NCBI GenBank assembly: GCA_028571685.1
Contig: CM053158.1
Span: forward strand, 54,156,001 to 54,220,000
Direction of reading: 5' to 3'
Length of the DNA stretch: 64,000 bases
Origin: Heterohyrax brucei
Taxonomy: Eukaryota; Chordata; Mammalia; Hyracoidea; Procaviidae
A program made the position numbers and the translations under genes. Positions 45,741 through 55,929 of the stretch are shown one piece after another. The notes below the pieces were generated by a model. It made no database searches and was not told where the DNA came from. It saw only the letters and a program-made list of their open reading frames with translations. Each line of letters starts with the position of its first letter. Position 1 is the stretch's first letter.

Positions 45741-47723
45741 TTATTTTTATTGTTTATTAATTACAGTAAATGAATAAAATTTCTAACATCTATCAATTAT
45801 CTCATCTATGATAAGCCGTCACCACCACACCACCCTTGTGGCCAACACAGTTATTTTCTTCTGTAGATAATTCTATTTCTAAGTCTTTAAAAGAGGGGTC
45901 TTATACAATATTTGTCCTTTTGACAGTGACTGATTTCACCCAGCATAGCATCTTCCAAATGAAACCATGTTATGAGATGCTTTCTAAACTCTACATTGTT
46001 TTTTATCATAGCATAGAGTTCCAGTGAGTATATGTACCATAGTTTGTTTATGGGCATCTGGGTTGATTCCATCTATTAGCTATCATGGACTGTGCTGCAA
46101 TAAACATTTGTATACATGTGTCTGTTTGTGTGACAACCTTTGTTTCTGAAGGATAAATTTCAAGCAGTGGAATTACTGGAGCAAATGGTATATGTATTTC
46201 CACCTTTTTAAGGAATTGCCAGATTGTTTTCCAAAGAAGTTGTACCAACTTGCAATCCCACCAGCAATGTAGGAGAGTTCCAATCTCTCCACAGCTTCTC
46301 CAGCATTTGTTCTTTTGTGTTTTGGGCTCACGGCCAACCTTGAGTGATAGGGTATCTCATTGTAGCTTTGATTTGGATTTCTCCGATAGCTAATGACTGA
46401 GCATTTCCCATGTGTTTTTTCGCTGCCTTGATATCCACTTCAGTGAAGAGTCTGTCCATTTCCTTTGTCCATCACTTGATTGGGTTATTTACCATTTTCT
46501 TGTTGATATTTTGCAGTACCTTGTAGAATATGGAGATCAGATGTCAGTCCAACGTGTAGTTGCCAAATATTTTTTCCCATTCTGTGGGTGGTCTTTTAAT
46601 TCTTGTGATAAAGTCTTTGGATGAGCAAAAATGTTTAATTCTTACAAGTTCTCCTTCATCTATTTTCCCTTTTGTTGACTGTGCTTTGTTTAGCAGATTT
46701 TGAAATTTAAGCTGTGTATTAAAACTTCCATTGTTGACCCTATTTTTTCTTGCATGATCTTTATCATTTTAGGTTTGATATTTAGGTCTTTGAGTCGGAT
46801 CCGACTTGACGGCCCTTGGCTTTGGCTTGGCATCCAGTTTGAGTTAGTTTTTGTGTAAGCTGTGAGATATGGGTCTCGTTTCAATTTTTTGTAGATGGAT
46901 ATCCAATTTTGCCATCACCATTTGTTAAAAAGACTGTTTTTACTCCAGTTTAGAGTCTTAGAGCCTTTGTTGAATAAGAGGATGGTGACATCTCTGGGGT
47001 TTCAACTCTGTTCCATTGGTCACACACCTCTTTCTGTACCAGTACCAAGCTGTTTTGACTACTATGGCAGTGTAATAGTTTCTGAGGTCAGATAGTGTGA
47101 GGCTTCCCATTGTATTCCTCTTCTTCATTAGTGTTTTACTAAGCCAAGGTTTCTTCCCTTTCCAAACAAAGTTAGTGGTGTTTTTCCATCTCATTAAAAA
47201 ATGACTCTGGAATTTATACTGGCAATGCATTGTATAAGTGATCATTTTAGATGAAATAGACATCTTCACAACGTTAAGTCTTCCTATCCACGAGCAGGGT
47301 AGGTTTCTCCAATTTTGTAAGTCTTTTTTGGTTTCTTACAGTAAGGTCTTGTAGTTCTCTCTGTATAGATCTCTTATTTCACTGGTTAGATTTATTCCTA
47401 GATATTTTATCTTCTTGGAGGCTATCTTAAATGGTATTTATTTGGTGATTTCTTATTTGATGAACTCTTTGTTGGTACAAAGGAATCATATTGATTTACT
47501 TATGTCTATCTTATATCCTGATACTTTGCTGAACTCCTTTATTAGTTCCAGTAGTTAACTTATGTATTCCTTTCTATTCTCTGTATACTCGATCATATTG
47601 TCTGTGAACAGGGAGATTTTTGCTTCTTCATTGCCCATACAGATGACCTTTATTTCTTTGTCTTCTCTAATGGCTCTGGCTAGAATCTCCAGCACAATGT
47701 TGAGTAGAACTGGTGAGAGCGCC
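45741..47723 (-). mobile_element. 5'-truncated L1 ('L1C') inside L1A
   Basis: Starts at a T-rich end (TTATTTTTATTG) and has an unusually short 3' UTR of about 120 bp, then antisense ORF2 back to 'GGTGAGAGCGCC'. Target repeats CAGTTTTTTTAAC (45728-45740) and CAGAGTTTTTAAC (47724-47736) fit the joined L1A text. ORF2 blocks include WKGKKPWLSKTLMKK and YYTAIVVKTAWYWY. Inactive. Confidence 0.85.
46793..46831 (+). repeat. Orphan AfroSINE/RTE-type tail inside L1C
   Basis: Thirty-nine bases, AGTCGGATCCGACTTGACGG then CCCTTGGCTTTGGCTTGGC, interrupting the L1 text 'GGTCTTTG/ATCCAGTTTGAG'. It shares GGATCC with 45404-45443. No target duplication is evident. Confidence 0.65.
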
Positions 47724-48479
47724 CAGAGTTTTTAACATAAATTTATGTCGGACTTTGTCAAATAGTTTTTTCTGTATCAGCTGATAAAATCAAATTATCT
47801 TTTGTTTTATTTACATGGTTGATTACATTAATTGTTTTTCTAATATTGAACCATCCCTGCTTCCGTGTCTCTACTGAACTTCTTCCTGAATGGTCTCTGC
47901 ATTAATGAAAGTGGTGTCTCAAAATAACCTACTCTTACTGTGGAGTAGTCTTTCTCACTTTTCAACACTGTTAGCATTTGTTTGATGCATTTAGAAGCTC
48001 TGTCACTTGGTGAGTAAATATTTAAGCAATATGTAGTGACCTTGCTGGTTGACTATGACGGATGTTACTTTAATGTCTATTTTGTCTGACATTAATATTG
48101 CCTCTTCTGATTTTTTTGTCATGTTGTTAACTGGATATATATTTTCCCATCTTTTGAGTTTCAGTTTCTTTGTATCTCAAGTCTGAGGTATGTTTTTCGT
48201 CAGCAGCGTATAGATGGCTTGTGATTTTTTTTTTAATTTGTTCTGCTACTCTTTGACTGTTTATTGGTGAATTTAATCCATTTGCATTCAATGTAATTAT
48301 TGATAGGTATGAATTTAGTGCTGTCATTTTGGTGCCTTTTTTGTGTATTGTTAACACTTTTTTTGGTTCCACATAATTTTCTGTGCTAAGTCACTTTTCT
48401 TTATAGGTTTTCTTTTCATCCTGTTCATTGTTTTTGTTTTTACATATGTTGTTACATACATACATTACATCTTCACTTC

Positions 48480-49728
48480 ATCTGAAAGATCTATGACAAC
48501 TTTAACTGGTCCTTCTTTTTGGTATAATGTCATCTTTTATATGCTGAAATCTGTTTCCCTATTTTTAATGTTTTAGCTTTGATTTACTTTTATGGAGCCC
48601 CATTCATGTTGGTAGCCTCTCCTGCATTGTCTCCTTAAGTATATATCTGATGTTATTTACTTTCTAACTGAAGAAATTCCTTCAGTGTTTCTTATAATTT
48701 TGGGTTTTTTTTGTAAACTCTCTAAACTTCTGTTTATCTGGGAAAGTCCTCATTTCACAATCAATTTGAGAGAGTTTTGCTGGATATATAATTCCTAGTT
48801 GGCAGGTTTTCTTTCCTTCAAGGCTTTTTATATGTCATCCCATTGCCTTCTTGACAATATGGTTTCCTCTGAATAATCTAAGCTCAGGCTTTATAACTCT
48901 CTTTTGTATGTTGTTTTTTGTTTGTTTGTTTAAGCCTAAACTCAAACCAAACCCACTGCTGTCAAGTTGATTCCAACTCATAGCTACCCTAAAAATCAGA
49001 GTAGAACTGCCACATAGAGTTTCCAAGGAGCACTTGGCAGGTGTGATCTACCAACATTTTGGTTAGCAGCTGTGGCACTTAACCACTATAAAAGCAGGGT
49101 CTAAAAATCTTCTCATTATCTTTAATTTAGTTTTGTTTTTTTAATTTTGATTATATGCCTTGGTGTTTTTCTTTTGGGGTCTACTTTGTGTGTAGTTTGA
49201 TGAACATCTTTGATAGAAGTCTTCTTGTCTTTCATGAGAACAGGGAAGTTTCCTGTCAACAAGTCTTCAATGGTTCTTTCTGCATTGTCTGTTAGTCTTC
49301 CATGCTCTTGTTTTCCAGTCATTTGTAAATTATGCCTTGTAATAGAGTCCCACATAAATCTTAGTGATTCTTAATTTTTCTGGACTTTCACCTGATTTTT
49401 CTTCATGTATGCTGGTGTCAGTTGCTTTGTCTTCAATCTCACTAATTCTTCATTCCATTACTTCAGTCATGCTCCTTTGACTTTCTATTAAATTGTCTGA
49501 TTCTACAATTTTGTTGACAATTTGTTGAATTTCAGATCACTGTGGCTCAAGAATTTCTTGCAGCCAGTTTAATTTTTTGTTATGTTCTGCTACAGTGTGT
49601 CTAATTGCCTTCCTGATTTCTGGAAGAGCTGTGTACATTACTCTTTTGTGTTCTACCTCTGAAAATTTTAGGAAAGCTTTGTCTAAAAATTTTTGGGAGT
49701 CTTTGTTTTGAGAATTTTCTGAAGCCAT
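48480..49728 (-). pseudogene. L1A ORF1, inactive
   Basis: Begins MASENSQNKDSQKFLDKAFL at 49728 on the minus strand and stays open for 63 codons. An AfroSINE at 48939-49099 then lies within its C-terminal half. Conserved text resumes as LKALKERKPAN and the 'ELYIQQNSLKL' motif near 48740-48820. ORF2 starts near 48327 with MTALNSYLSIITLNANGLN. Multiple breaks. Confidence 0.75.
48939..49099 (-). mobile_element. AfroSINE inside L1A ORF1
   Basis: 'CAAACCAAACCCACTGCTGTC', 'GTTTCCAAGGAGCACTTGGC', 'GGTTAGCAGCTGTGGCACTT'. Low divergence compared with others, so a relatively young layer. Confidence 0.92.
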
Positions 49729-50582
49729 GGTGGTCTGTTCTTTAAATGATTAGAAATGAATTATTGTCTCTGAGCTATCATAAAGTTGTTGTAATTTATT
49801 TGTTTGGTTATTGTATTCTTATATATACATATATATATACATGAATGTATTTTAATTTTGATTTTGACTTTACAAGTACTCTAGTCATTTGAGGTAGTTT
49901 GGTTTTTGAAGTCTCAATAATTCTGATGCCCTGTCATCAGATGGTTGTAGCTATGAGTGCACTGAGAAAAACAGGAGGAATTGGTGGTTCTGGGGAGCTG
50001 GCAAAACTTTTTTTCTATCCCTCCCTTTGTTTTCCTCTCCATGTCTTGGAGAATAGCTCAGGATATGTGTGTAAGATGTCCCACTTCCAGCCCAATTACT
50101 ACATCAGAGTTTAGCACCTGGTCGAGGGCAGAGAAGGGATGGAGAAGAACTAGGAAAGGGAGAAAAATCTGTGTGGAGGGAAGATTTGAATCTACGAGAG
50201 TTCCCAAGTACTCAGCTTATGATACTCAGGTGGAAGTCCACTGTGGCTCTGTAGATGCAACTGTTCCAAGCTCAGTGTTCCTGTTGAGAGTGATGCTCTG
50301 CTTGCTGTGTTTTTGGTCTATTTTACTGTCTCACTGCCATGCCATGGCTCTATTTGGTTGGTAGAAGCAGGACCCTCTGTGGGTACAGATTTAATTCTGG
50401 CCAAAGTAGTTGCTTCTGGTCCTCCCTTACCTGTCACCCAGTCTCACCTATCAGATTTCTGTCTGATATTCAGGGCTCCTAGAATGTCCAACACAATCCA
50501 TTCAGTTGTTTTTCTGGTTCTTTTTTGTTAGGGAGATCAGAGAAAATGTGTTACTACTCTGTCATCTTAGTCCAACCTCCTG
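49729..50582 (-). promoter_or_regulatory. L1A 5' UTR
   Basis: About 850 bp upstream of ORF1; on the minus strand it starts 'AGGAGGTTGGACTAAGATGAC' at 50582, directly at the target duplication. By analogy the L1 promoter region. Confidence 0.75.
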
Positions 50583-50695
50583 GACAGATATTTTTAAAAT
50601 AAAAGTTTCAGACACTTCTTTTTCCCTGCCTGCCAAACAGTCAATTGTTTCCATAGCAAATCCAAACAATCAAAATTGTTAAGATGTCTGAAAAA

Positions 50696-50851
50696 TACAA
50701 CTACTATTGAGTCAGTTCTGATTCATGATGACCCCATCTATGTCAGAGGAGAAATGTTCCATAGGGTTTCCAATGTCTGATTTTTGAAATGGCCACTCAG
50801 AGTGGACTCAACTTCCAACCTTTCATTTAACAGCCAAGTGCATTAACTGAA
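50696..50851 (-). mobile_element. AfroSINE, diverged
   Basis: 'TTGAGTCAGTTCTGATTCATG', 'TCCATAGGGTTTCCAATGTC', 'CCAACCTTTCATTTAACAGCC'. An older copy. Confidence 0.8.
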
Positions 50852-50866
50852 GCAACGAAAAAGCAA

Positions 50867-51180
50867 AACAAAAAACAAACCCCCAAACCTGCTGCCTTTG
50901 AGTGAATTCCGACCCACAGCCACCCTATAGGATGGAGTAGAACTGTTCTACAAGGTGTCCAATGTGATGGTGTGTGGTTATATGCTTCAGCTGCTAATCA
51001 AATCTGGCAGGCATTCCTTGGAAACTCTATGGGGCAATTCTACTCTGTCCTATATGGTCACTAGGAGTCAGAAACAAATCAACAGCAGTGGGTTATAGGG
51101 TTTCCTCCCAGTGGATTCAAATGGCCAACTTTTTGGTTTGTAGCTGTAGCTCTTAATCATTATGCCACCAGGCTTTCCTG
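50867..51180 (-). mobile_element. AfroSINE split by another AfroSINE
   Basis: The outer copy is 50867-50962 ('AAACCTGCTGCCTTTGAGTG') plus 51092-51180 ('GGATTCAAATGGCCAAC', 'TATGCCACCAGGCTTTCC'). Confidence 0.85.
50963..51091 (+). mobile_element. AfroSINE nested in an AfroSINE
   Basis: 'TTCAGCTGCTAATCAAATCTG', 'TTCCTTGGAAACTCTATGGGG', 'GTCACTAGGAGTCAGAAAC'. Opposite orientation to its host SINE, so the two can fold together. Confidence 0.88.
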
Positions 51181-51189
51181 ATGAAACAC

Positions 51190-52149
51190 CTAGGCAGTGC
51201 AAAATGTACCCTGAAGATGGTACTTAAATCAAGTCACCATCACTATCATAGGAAATTAAAGATCTCTGAAATACATCCCTCATATATATTTGCATGTCTA
51301 AGCAGACATTCATGTGTAAGTGTGTGTGAGAGAGACAGCAATAAAGCACAGATGTTATAGCTTAACAACCTAACCATCCTAAACAGGAATAACTTTATGT
51401 AAGAATATTATGCAAGAATGATGCAATGAAAACAATAAAAAGAATGATATAATTCCGTATTTCCAGAAACAATCTTGGTAATATTGTTAAGCCAAAAATA
51501 GCAAGAGTGTATATTTTCCTAGTTTTTGAATAGAAAAGGATACTTGTATATGCTATCTCTGGAAAAATATACCAAAATTGATAACTATGAATTTCTCTAA
51601 GGAGACAAGTGAAGGAGAACACTGGGATCATGGCTCAGAGGAAGACATACTTTGATAGAGTTTGAATTTTTATAGATGCATACATATTTTATTTAAAAAA
51701 TAAGATGAAAAAGTGTGCTAAGATGATTTGTAGAATTTCTATTTATCTTTTCAGGAGGCATTTTTTAAAATGTTATTAAAGATTCTAAAACTGTAGAATT
51801 TGAAAGTTGATCAGAAATTGAAGATTATCTTTAAAAGCAAATGTATTCCAAGCCACTTACCAGAATCAGCTGCAGTGCTAGTTAAAGAAGCAGATTCCAG
51901 AGACTAGCCCAGAGCTAGTAATTTACATTTAAAAGCAGTATCTTGCTGTCTGATATTCTGTCTAGGGCAAATGCCTCACAATTTTCCAAAATAGGCTATT
52001 CAAACAATGTTAAGGTATCATGGCAATCCTTGGGACATATAGCTGGAACTGTTGAGGAAGTAGAGATGACTGGGGGAAAATTACAAGAAATCTATGGTAA
52101 ATTAGTAGATAAAGTCAGAGACACAAAGAAGTCCTATTTTCCTTCCTTT
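51190..52149. other. Unresolved, probably old L1-derived
   Basis: AT-rich with no gene. A 132-codon open frame at 51943-52341 is not a gene: its second half lies in the L1 3' UTR described next. Confidence 0.45.
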
Positions 52150-52797
52150 GGCCGTCTATGGTACAATTCATCTCTATTTATCTGCAGCAACAGAGGAAAA
52201 AGGAAAGTCAGGAGTCAGAAGGTGAAATGGAATATGTGGCTTATTGCCCCAGAAACAGCTACCGCCTTTGACAGGAGAGTAGAACTGGATGGTGTCTGGC
52301 TACCTTTGCTGAACATTTTGATCAAAGATTCTGTGGAATAACTCTACTCAAAAGGGGTAAAAATGTAGAACAGAATTTCAAATTTTCATGGAATCCTGTT
52401 TCTAGATTCATTGAGGCTGGAGGAACTTCTGAAACTATTGATGTGAGATAATCTGTAAACATCAAATCAAAAATATCTCCTTAAGTCTTCTTTAAACAGA
52501 ACAATAGTTTAGCTTAATTAGTAAAGAAAGTTTGCTGTAAGGAGTACGCTTTTTAAAGAACTGTGTGTATGGGATCAAATCTATCACAACAACTAGAAAG
52601 ATTAAATAGGGAATTGAAAGGCAGTATATTTATGTTAATGAAGGAGGAACAACTTAGAAAAGGAGGGTGACACTGATTGCATGACTGGAAGAATGCAATC
52701 AATGTCACTGAATTCTACATGTAGAAATTATTGATTTGGCTTATGTTGTGCTGTCCATATTTTCAACAACAGCAACAAAATAAAATAAATTATTTTA
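52150..52797 (+). mobile_element. L1 3' UTR and A-rich tail (third UTR type)
   Basis: 'GAACTGGATGGTGTCTGGCTA', 'TTTTGATCAAAGATTCTGTGG', 'AACAATAGTTTAGCTTAATTA' and the end 'AACAACAGCAACAAAATAAA' match an elephant-lineage L1 3' UTR that differs from families 1 and 2 here. Truncated at its 5' side. Confidence 0.65.
52667..52708. repeat. 16-bp inverted repeat in L1 3' UTR
   Basis: Arms 52667-52682 (GTGACACTGATTGCAT) and 52693-52708 (ATGCAATCAATGTCAC), one mismatch, loop GACTGGAAGA. Confidence 0.85.
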
Positions 52798-53864
52798 AAG
52801 CTAAAAGAGAAAAGCAGAGCCGAGATGGCAGAGTAATCAGACACTTCCTGTGATCTCTTTAACCACAAAGAACCAAAAGAACAACTGAATCAATTGTATA
52901 GGACATTCTAGGAGCCTGAACTTCAAAGGGAAAGTTAAGAAACTGGGCTGAGAGACAGGGAAGGGAGAGTGGTTCTAGAAGTAAATAGGACTGGTCAGAC
53001 CTGATCCACCAAGAATACACTGCAGCCAGTGTGGTAAACCAAGCAGGGTTGTTCAGAGGGTGTCCTCTACGCAGGAAAGAAAGAGTAATGGAGAGTCTAC
53101 TCAAGCTTCCAGAACCAGTAGAAACACTGTTCAGTGTTCAAAAGCTAAGTGGCTAGCATCTAACCTACTGCATGAAGATCAAAAACTTTTGTTTGGGGTA
53201 AACTTCATTTCCCCTTTCCAGCTCTTTCCTCTCCCTTCTCTGCAAGCACCCATTCTGGATTCTGATGACACTACCTCAGCTGGGAATTAGCCTACTTATG
53301 TGTACACTAATCCAATCTCCTCAATGTGGATTGGGAACTACTTAACAAATAGGGGAAAGGGGAAAACACTAGCTGACTCACCGGAGTCAGAAATTCGGGG
53401 CAGAGACAGTTTCTTCACCAAAGGTCAGATATTAGGGGGCATTCCTTCCTCACAGACACACAGGGACAGCTATCTGCCACCTACTTTTCATAAAATGTGC
53501 AGCCAGATCCCTCTGCCTATCCCAATCACCCCTGCCCATTTAGGACTGTAGAGGAGAGTTTGTGTAATACACTTGGTGACTCACTACATGGATCAATGAG
53601 TCCATAGAAGAAAATTACATGGATTCCTGGGCTCACATGCCTGATAACAGCTCTAACTACCTGTTGACAGGCCAATAGAGCTTCAAAGGTGCCAATAACC
53701 AAAGTAGCACACACAGCCTTCCTATTTGGACATTTCAAAACAACAACAACAACAAAAGTAACAGCTGGAACAGAGTAAGCAACCATAAAATAATTAAATA
53801 CAACAGCTTACTGGTGACTCGGAGACAACATTCAATATCAAAGTGCTTAAAGAAGCAGACCAAG

Positions 53865-54880
53865 ATGGCTTCAGAAAGCTCCCAAAATAAAGAATCAATA
53901 AGTTATCCAGATGAAGAGCACTTACTGGAATCATCAGAGGCAGAATACAAAAGTTTAAAATTTAGAATTCTTGAAAAGATCAGAAAGGAGATGAGGCAAA
54001 ATGCAACACAGCATGAAGATAAATTGAATAGGCTACAAGAAAGGACACAGGACAAGAAATAGAAATTCAAAAGATTAATGATAAAATTATAGAATTAGGC
54101 AATTCAATAGTAAGTCAAAGGAGCAGAATTGAGGCAATGGGATGTCAAGTTAGTAAGATTGAGGATGGAGCACATGATACCAACATATTCAAGGAAAAAT
54201 CAGATAAAAGAATTTAAAAAAAATTAAGAAACACTAAGAATTGTGTGAGGCTCTGTTAAGAGGAATAATTGTTGAGTGACTGGAGTACCAGAACAGGAGA
54301 GGAAAACAGAAAATTCAGAGAGAATTGTTGAAGATTTATTGACAGAAAACTTCCCTGATTTTATAAAAGATGAGAAGGTATCTATCCAAAACACTCATTG
54401 AACTCAACACAAGAAAGATCCCAAAAGAAACCAAAGCATATTATAATCAAACTTTCCAAGAGCTGTTCAGTCAATTCTGATTCATAGTGACCTTATGGGA
54501 CAGAGTAGAACTGTTCCATAGAATTTCTAAGGAGAGCCTGGCAGATTCGAACTGTAGATCTTTTAGTTAGCAGATGTAGCACTTAACTATTACACCACCA
54601 AACTAAAGATGAAGAGACAATTTTAAAACTGGCTAGTGATAAATGAGAAGTAATCTACAAAGAAGAGTCAACAAGAATAAGCTTGGACCCCTCAGCAGAA
54701 ATCACATAAGGAAGAACGTAATGAGATAAGATATACAACACCCTGAAGGAAACAAATTGTCATCCAAGAATTATATATCCAGGAAAACTGTATCTCAAAT
54801 TATGATGGTAAAATTATGATATTTTCAGATTAAAAAATTAGGATATTTGCAAAAATCAAGCCAAAATTACAAGAAATACT
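53865..54880 (+). pseudogene. L1E ORF1, inactive
   Basis: MASESSQNKESISYPDEEHL starts at 53865; 66 codons stay open, including a charged helix (EKIRKEMRQNATQHEDKLNR). Later frames are broken and an AfroSINE sits at 54456-54600. The C-terminal 'NCHPRIIYPGKLYLK' motif is present near 54755-54800, unlike L1D. Confidence 0.85.
54456..54600 (-). mobile_element. AfroSINE inside L1E ORF1
   Basis: 'CAGTCAATTCTGATTCATAGT', 'GGACAGAGTAGAACTGTTCC', 'TAACTATTACACCACC'. Confidence 0.9.
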
Positions 54881-55079
54881 AAAGGGAGTCTTTTGGTTAG
54901 AAAATCAGTGACATTAGATATCAACCCAAAACTAGAATGCAGAACAGAGCAACTTGATATCAACACAGATAGGGAAATCACAAAAATAAATCAAAGACAA
55001 AAGACTGAAAACAGGGAAAGAGAAATATCATATAAAAGATGAAACATTATAATGAGAAAAGAAGGACTTAAAAAATACA

Positions 55080-55636
55080 TGTCATGGATTGAATTGTGCC
55101 TCCCAAAAAATACCTGTAGCCATCTACCTGGGCCTCGATTCCCTGTATTCTATGACTGTCCTCCATTTTTTTATTTTTCTGTGCTGTACGTTAAAGGATT
55201 AGAGTTGGACTGTAAATCCCTTTATAAGATCTCCTCCCTGCTCCACTGTAAAGGGAATTTCCCTGGAGTATGGCTTGCCCCACCCTTAATCCTTTCATCC
55301 TACAAGAGATAAGAGGAAACGGAAGCAGGCAGAGAGTTGGGAACCTTACACCATCAAGAAAACAACACCAAGAGAAGAGCATGTTCTTCAGACCCGAGGT
55401 TCCTGTGCCAAGATGCTCCCTGGACAAAGACTGATGCAATACTGGGCTTTCTTCTAGAAAGACTGATGCAATACCAGACTTTCCTCCAGAGCTGACAAGG
55501 GGAAAAACTTTCCCTTTGAGTGGATATCTTGAATTTGGACGTGTAGCCTACAGGCCTGTGTAACAATAAATCTTCTTTTGTTAATGTCATCCACTCTGTG
55601 GTATTTCTGTTAGAGCAGTGGTAGCTGACCAAAACA
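55080..55636 (+). mobile_element. Solo MaLR-type LTR inside L1E (fossil)
   Basis: 557 bp from TGTCATGGATTGAATTGTGC to '...GACCAAAACA', between ORF1 and ORF2 of L1E. Flanks ATACA (55075-55079) and ATATA (55637-55641) are a near-exact 5-bp duplication. It dates this LTR family as still active after L1E inserted. Confidence 0.88.
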
Positions 55637-55929
55637 ATATAGTCATAGATTTTTAACATGGAGGGGAAGTCGAGATGATACAAAGAATTTACAGTGGTGT
55701 TAATTTAGAAAAATAAGGGTAAATATTAAAGTAACCACAAAAGAAACTGGCAATACTACATAGCAAAATAAAAATAAGAAAAACATGAAATCTCAGCAAA
55801 TACAAAACCAACAACAATAAAAATGTTGAAAAGAAAATGCATGAAAAATGTCTCTGCACAGAAAGTTAAGTGAAAGAAAGGAATTGTCTACAATGAACAA
55901 AAAAAGGAATCAAAATAATGGCACTAAAC

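Larger units (their letters stand above)
36657..50592 (-). mobile_element. Full-length L1 ('L1A') split by five later insertions
   Basis: One minus-strand LINE-1, about 5.8 kb of its own sequence spread over 13.9 kb. Its parts are 36667-38358 (family-2 3' UTR and ORF2 end), 44452-45740 (ORF2), and 47724-50582 (ORF2 start, ORF1, 5' UTR). The ten-base GACAGATATT at 36657-36666 and 50583-50592 is its target duplication. Reading frames and L1 text continue across each gap, for example the 'GGCTACCAATTTTT' at 38350 into 'GTAGGTAGCCTTTTTACTC' at 44455. The gaps hold an RTE pair (with L1B), L1C, an AfroSINE and a 40-bp tail insertion. Inactive. Confidence 0.9.

Noticed and set aside
45741-50582. Reading 45741-50582 as one L1 next to a separate truncated L1
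   Set aside because: The matching target repeats at 45728 and 47724, and the outer GACAGATATT pair, show L1C nested in one longer L1A.
51943-52341. 132-codon open reading frame
   Set aside because: Its second half is an L1 3' UTR, there is no known domain and composition is that of non-coding DNA; a chance ORF.
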